From assembly GCA_023231165.1 (NCBI GenBank), contig JALNVY010000107.1:1-8220 (forward strand): a DNA stretch of 8,220 nt, read 5' to 3'. The first letter of the stretch is position 1, and every line of letters starts with the position of its first letter. Origin of the DNA: Syntrophales bacterium (GTDB taxonomy: Bacteria > Desulfobacterota > Syntrophia > Syntrophales > UBA8958). Made by a program: the position numbers and the translations under genes. Below the pieces are notes generated by a model. It was not told where the DNA came from. It saw only the letters and a list, made by a program, of their open reading frames with translations, and did no database searches. Below, in pieces: positions 6,248-8,220 of the stretch.

Positions 6248-7003
6248 ATGCAGTCATTGATCGTCGGCAATTGGAAGATGTTCAAAACCGTTCGGGAGGC
6301 GGAACTTTTTGCCCGTCGTCTAGTCGCCGAGCTTGAGATTCCTCCCAGCCGTGAGGTGGTCATCGCACCGGCCTTCCCGGCCCTATACGCCGTAGCCGCC
6401 GTGCTCAGAGGATCGGCCATCAAGCTTGCCGCCCAGAATGTCAATGACCAGGTTCAGGGGGCGTTCACGGGGGAAGTATCGGCGGTAATGCTCATCGATG
6501 CGGGCTGTGAATATGTTATTATCGGCCATTCGGAGCGGCGCGCTTTCTTCGGGGAGACGGATGATCTAATCAACCGGAAGCTTTCCGCAGCCCTCGCCAG
6601 TGGACTGAGGCCTATCTTCTGTGTCGGGGAAACCCTTGCCGAAAGGGAACAGGGGGCAACCCTTACCGTCATCGCGGGGCAGATAAAAGAAGGGTTGAAG
6701 AATATCGATCTCGGTGATATAGGGAATATCGCCATTGCCTATGAGCCCGTCTGGGCTATAGGCACGGGGAAAACGGCCGCACCGGAACAGGCCCAGAAGG
6801 TACATGCCTTTATCCGTGACACTATGGAAAGTGTTTACGGAAAAGAGCTTGCCGGAAAACTCCGGATCGTATATGGAGGCAGTGTAAATTCCGGAAATAT
6901 TGAGGAACTAATGTCGGAAAAGGATATTAACGGCGCGCTCGTGGGAGGAGCCAGTCTTGACATTGAGTCCTTTTCAGAGATCGTTAAATACAAAGAGGTC
7001 TAG
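6248..7003 (+). CDS. tpiA: Triose-phosphate isomerase
   Basis: This 251-residue TIM-barrel enzyme interconverts dihydroxyacetone phosphate and glyceraldehyde 3-phosphate, supplying the substrate of the neighbouring GAPDH. All active-site residues are present: Asn8 and Lys10 (GNWKM), His94 (IIGHSERR, 91-98), Glu166 (AYEPVWAIGTG, 164-174, including the flexible lid loop), the phosphate-binding YGGSVN (209-214) and GALVGGASL (229-237). Length is typical of the bacterial family. The start is an ATG with only a weak AGCAGG immediately in front, so translation is probably coupled to gap, whose stop lies 14 bases upstream. secG follows six bases after its stop. Confidence 0.98.
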   Translation: MQSLIVGNWKMFKTVREAELFARRLVAELEIPPSREVVIAPAFPALYAVAAVLRGSAIKLAAQNVNDQVQGAFTGEVSAVMLIDAGCEYVIIGHSERRAFFGETDDLINRKLSAALASGLRPIFCVGETLAEREQGATLTVIAGQIKEGLKNIDLGDIGNIAIAYEPVWAIGTGKTAAPEQAQKVHAFIRDTMESVYGKELAGKLRIVYGGSVNSGNIEELMSEKDINGALVGGASLDIESFSEIVKYKEV

Positions 7004-7009
7004 AATAAC

Positions 7010-7477
7010 ATGCATACCATGATTATATTTTTACATATTACTATCTGTATTGCCCTTATCCTGGTCGTCCTGCTACAGGCCGGCAAGGGGGCAAATATGG
7101 GCGCGGTATTCGGAGGCTCAAGCCAGACTATCTTCGGAAGCAGCGGGCCGGGCACCTTCCTAGGTAAAGTTACTACCGGCATTGCCGTCTTCTTCATGCT
7201 GACTTCCCTTCTCCTTTCATATATGGCCGGGCAAAAGGGAAGTAACTTGATGAAGGCGACAGGCCGACCTGTTCCAGAAAGACAATTGCCCGCAGCGCCG
7301 GCTTCGCGACCTGCGGTTCCACAGGTTCCGGGGGTACAGCAGCCATTCGCAGCTGTACCGGTTCCATCAGGACAAGGACCTGCTGCCGCCAAAACGACGG
7401 GTTCTTCTCCCGCCCAGAAGGCGCCACAATCGGCTTCACAGCCTGTACCCGCAGCTCCTCAACCTGCTGCAAAGTAG
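7010..7477 (+). CDS. secG: SecG subunit of the SecYEG protein translocase
   Basis: This 155-residue inner-membrane protein assists SecA-driven protein export through SecYEG. It has the two-helix layout of the family: helix one at about 4-23 running into LLQAGKGANMG, the conserved cytoplasmic loop FGGSSQTIFGSSGPGTFLGK at 34-53, and helix two at about 56-74. Residues 84-155 form a low-complexity tail rich in Pro, Ala, Gln and Val. The tail makes the protein longer than the roughly 110-residue E. coli SecG, but such tails are common in the family. GAGGT at 6995-6999, inside the end of tpiA, is its ribosome site, nine to ten bases before the ATG. It closes the gap-tpiA-secG unit. Confidence 0.95.
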   Translation: MHTMIIFLHITICIALILVVLLQAGKGANMGAVFGGSSQTIFGSSGPGTFLGKVTTGIAVFFMLTSLLLSYMAGQKGSNLMKATGRPVPERQLPAAPASRPAVPQVPGVQQPFAAVPVPSGQGPAAAKTTGSSPAQKAPQSASQPVPAAPQPAAK

Positions 7478-7493
7478 AATCCTCTGCAAACTG

Positions 7494-7524
7494 AGGCCGC
7501 TTTTCATATTGACAAAAGCCGCTT
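7494..7524 (+). other. Imperfect hairpin between secG and tRNA-Leu
   Basis: GCCGCTTTT (7496-7504) pairs with AAAAGCCGC (7514-7522) with one C-C mismatch, and two more outer pairs form. There is no U-run afterwards. It may act as an inefficient terminator or RNA processing site after secG. It overlaps the -35 box of the candidate tRNA promoter. Confidence 0.4.
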
Positions 7525-7537
7525 GAGCATGTAGGGA
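7509..7537 (+). promoter_or_regulatory. Candidate promoter for tRNA-Leu
   Basis: A perfect TTGACA (7509-7514) is followed 17 bases later by TAGGGA (7532-7537), which matches the -10 consensus poorly. If used, transcription would begin near 7544, about 20 bases before the mature tRNA. Otherwise the tRNA is read through from secG. Confidence 0.38.
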
Positions 7538-7563
7538 GTGGAAAGGTGATCTTGCCAATATAT

Positions 7564-7650
7564 GCCGAAGTGGTGGAACTTGGTAGACACGCTATCTTGA
7601 GGGGGTAGTGGGCTATGCTCGTGCCGGTTCAAGTCCGGCCTTCGGCACCA
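7564..7650 (+). tRNA. leuU: tRNA-Leu, anticodon GAG
   Basis: This is an 87-base class II tRNA with encoded CCA. Acceptor stem GCCGAAG (7564-7570) pairs with CTTCGGC (7640-7646), followed by discriminator A and CCA (7648-7650). The D arm is GTGG...GACAC with GG in the loop. The anticodon stem CTATC/GGTAG (7592-7596, 7604-7608) encloses the loop TTGAGGG, with anticodon GAG at 7599-7601 reading CUC and CUU. A long variable arm (GGGC/GCTC) is characteristic of leucine, serine or tyrosine tRNAs. The T stem is GCCGG/CCGGC around TTCAAGT (7623-7639). In E. coli the same tRNA species (leuU) also lies directly after secG. Confidence 0.97.
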
Positions 7651-7661
7651 TAATAAGCGCG

Positions 7662-7695
7662 GGGGGTTAGCTCAGACATGGGTTAACCCCCTTTT
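7662..7695 (+). terminator. Intrinsic terminator after tRNA-Leu
   Basis: GGGGGTTA (7662-7669) pairs perfectly with TAACCCCC (7684-7691). Four more pairs, two of them G·U, extend the stem to 12 pairs around a six-base loop. TTTT follows directly, then CGTTT. This should end transcription of the tRNA and any read-through from gap-tpiA-secG. Confidence 0.87.
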
Positions 7696-7767
7696 CGTTT
7701 GCCGCTGTTTGGCCGCGATCCGATAATTCATCACATAATTTGATAACTTGGTACGAGAGGTTGCAAC

Positions 7768-8025
7768 ATGAACAAACTGGAATCCCTGGCCTTCACCCGT
7801 ATCTGCGCCTGCTTTACCCTTAGTTCCCTGGCGGGGAGCGATACCGCTGCCGCTGTCGTCGCTCTGGCGGAGTTAGATGACATGATCGACGACTTCTATT
7901 CCGAGTATAAGGAACTCGTTTCGCCGGAGGAATATGAAGGGGCAAAGAAAAATCCCGACAGCTTCATCGCCCTCATTGACCGGGCGCACCGTCATTACGC
8001 CAATCTTGAGAGTAACGGCAAATAA
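7768..8025 (+). CDS. Small acidic protein of unknown function
   Basis: I do not recognise this 85-residue protein. It has no signal peptide or convincing membrane helix. The N-terminal third is mildly hydrophobic with two cysteines (Cys13, Cys15) in RICACF. Residues 27-50 look like an amphipathic helix with an acidic face (LAELDDMIDDFYSEYKEL). A second helix at 65-80 follows a PEEYEGAKKNPD stretch. GAGAGG at 7755-7760, seven bases before the ATG, is a good ribosome site and the reason to believe it is real. It lies after a strong terminator and so needs its own promoter; CATAAT (7734-7739) is a possible -10 with no good -35. It converges with the amidohydrolase gene. The 66 bases between them hold only a weak hairpin (8036-8048). 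Confidence 0.7.
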   Translation: MNKLESLAFTRICACFTLSSLAGSDTAAAVVALAELDDMIDDFYSEYKELVSPEEYEGAKKNPDSFIALIDRAHRHYANLESNGK

Positions 8026-8091
8026 TCCTCCCGAACCATTCATAATGGACAGTGACAAATACCGGATCATTCCATAACCACAAAAAGCGAG

Positions 8092-8220
8092 TCATGAAAG
8101 CGGAAGAGGCTTAATCAGCTTTATTATATTGCCGCTGACAACCTTTTCAAAGTCTTCGTTAGGCAGGTTCAGGTCCCGAACCTTGCGCAGCTCGCTGTAG
8201 GGAATGCCGAAGGGAAAATC
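8092..8220 (-). CDS. C-terminal end of a probable amidohydrolase (Amidohydro_2 type), 5' part outside window
   Basis: The minus strand is open from the right window edge to a TGA at 8094-8092, giving 42 residues. They begin DFPFGIPYSELRKVRDL and end in SGNIIKLIKPLPLS. Metal-dependent TIM-barrel amidohydrolases of the Amidohydro_2 group end in the same way: an S/G-D-F/Y-P-F-G segment carrying the last metal-site Asp, then a helix, then (I/V)xxxNxxxL. The substrate cannot be told from this fragment. The coding match is good but short, so family assignment is moderate. Confidence 0.65.
   Translation of the reverse strand, partial: DFPFGIPYSELRKVRDLNLPNEDFEKVVSGNIIKLIKPLPLS

Noticed and set aside
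7000..7472. Minus-strand open frames opposite secG
   Set aside because: They are created by the GC-rich Pro/Ala tail of SecG and have no start signals or recognisable motifs.
1..8220. A novel defence, mobile or biosynthetic system
   Set aside because: Nearly every frame belongs to a known housekeeping family; there are no recombinases, repeat arrays, toxin-antitoxin pairs or precursor peptides near the SagB-like gene.

Overview
The window looks like chromosomal housekeeping DNA from an anaerobic, Gram-negative bacterium of the former Deltaproteobacteria, plausibly near Syntrophus and relatives (Syntrophaceae). This placement is an inference from gene content and order (a stand-alone FdhE, a gap/tpi/secG/tRNA-Leu cluster, a DUF2784 membrane protein, a Kef-type antiporter). 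No phylogeny could be run. There are no insertion sequences, CRISPR arrays, integrases or phage genes, and no gene-free stretch longer than about 210 bases.

Layout. Positions 1-1229 (minus strand) hold the first 409 codons of a CPA2/Kef-type cation:proton antiporter, cut by the window's left edge just where its Rossmann (TrkA-N/RCK) domain begins. Divergent from it, on the plus strand, are an exported nitroreductase-like protein of the SagB/ThcOx type (1441-2094) and a small DUF2784 membrane protein (2180-2545); two mutually exclusive hairpins lie between them. Converging on these from the right is uppP (3434-2667, minus), the undecaprenyl-pyrophosphate phosphatase. A 131-bp divergent promoter region separates uppP from fdhE-nth (3566-5065), a tightly spaced pair encoding a formate dehydrogenase maturation factor with four CxxC zinc/iron-type motifs and an endonuclease III with a [4Fe-4S] cluster motif. 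An 18-bp hairpin (5079-5121) follows nth.

A good sigma-70-type promoter (TTGACT-17-TATAGA) then leads into gap-tpiA-secG (5226-7477), followed by tRNA-Leu(GAG) at 7564-7650 and a strong intrinsic terminator at 7662-7695. The glycolysis/gluconeogenesis pair gap and tpiA lacks the pgk gene that commonly sits between them. After the terminator come a small protein of unknown function (7768-8025) and, converging from the right edge, the last 42 codons of a probable amidohydrolase (8220-8092).

How the genes relate. GAPDH and TpiA catalyse adjacent triose-phosphate steps. SecG is a subunit of the SecYEG translocon that would export, for example, the SagB-like protein. UppP recycles the lipid carrier for cell-wall synthesis. 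FdhE supports assembly of a formate dehydrogenase encoded elsewhere. I see no new multi-gene system. The most informative oddity is in GAPDH, where all three positions known to set NAD versus NADP preference are of the NADP-compatible kind. Others are the long hairpin after nth, the paired alternative hairpins at 2096-2144, and a terminator whose 5' arm reads like the start of a tRNA.
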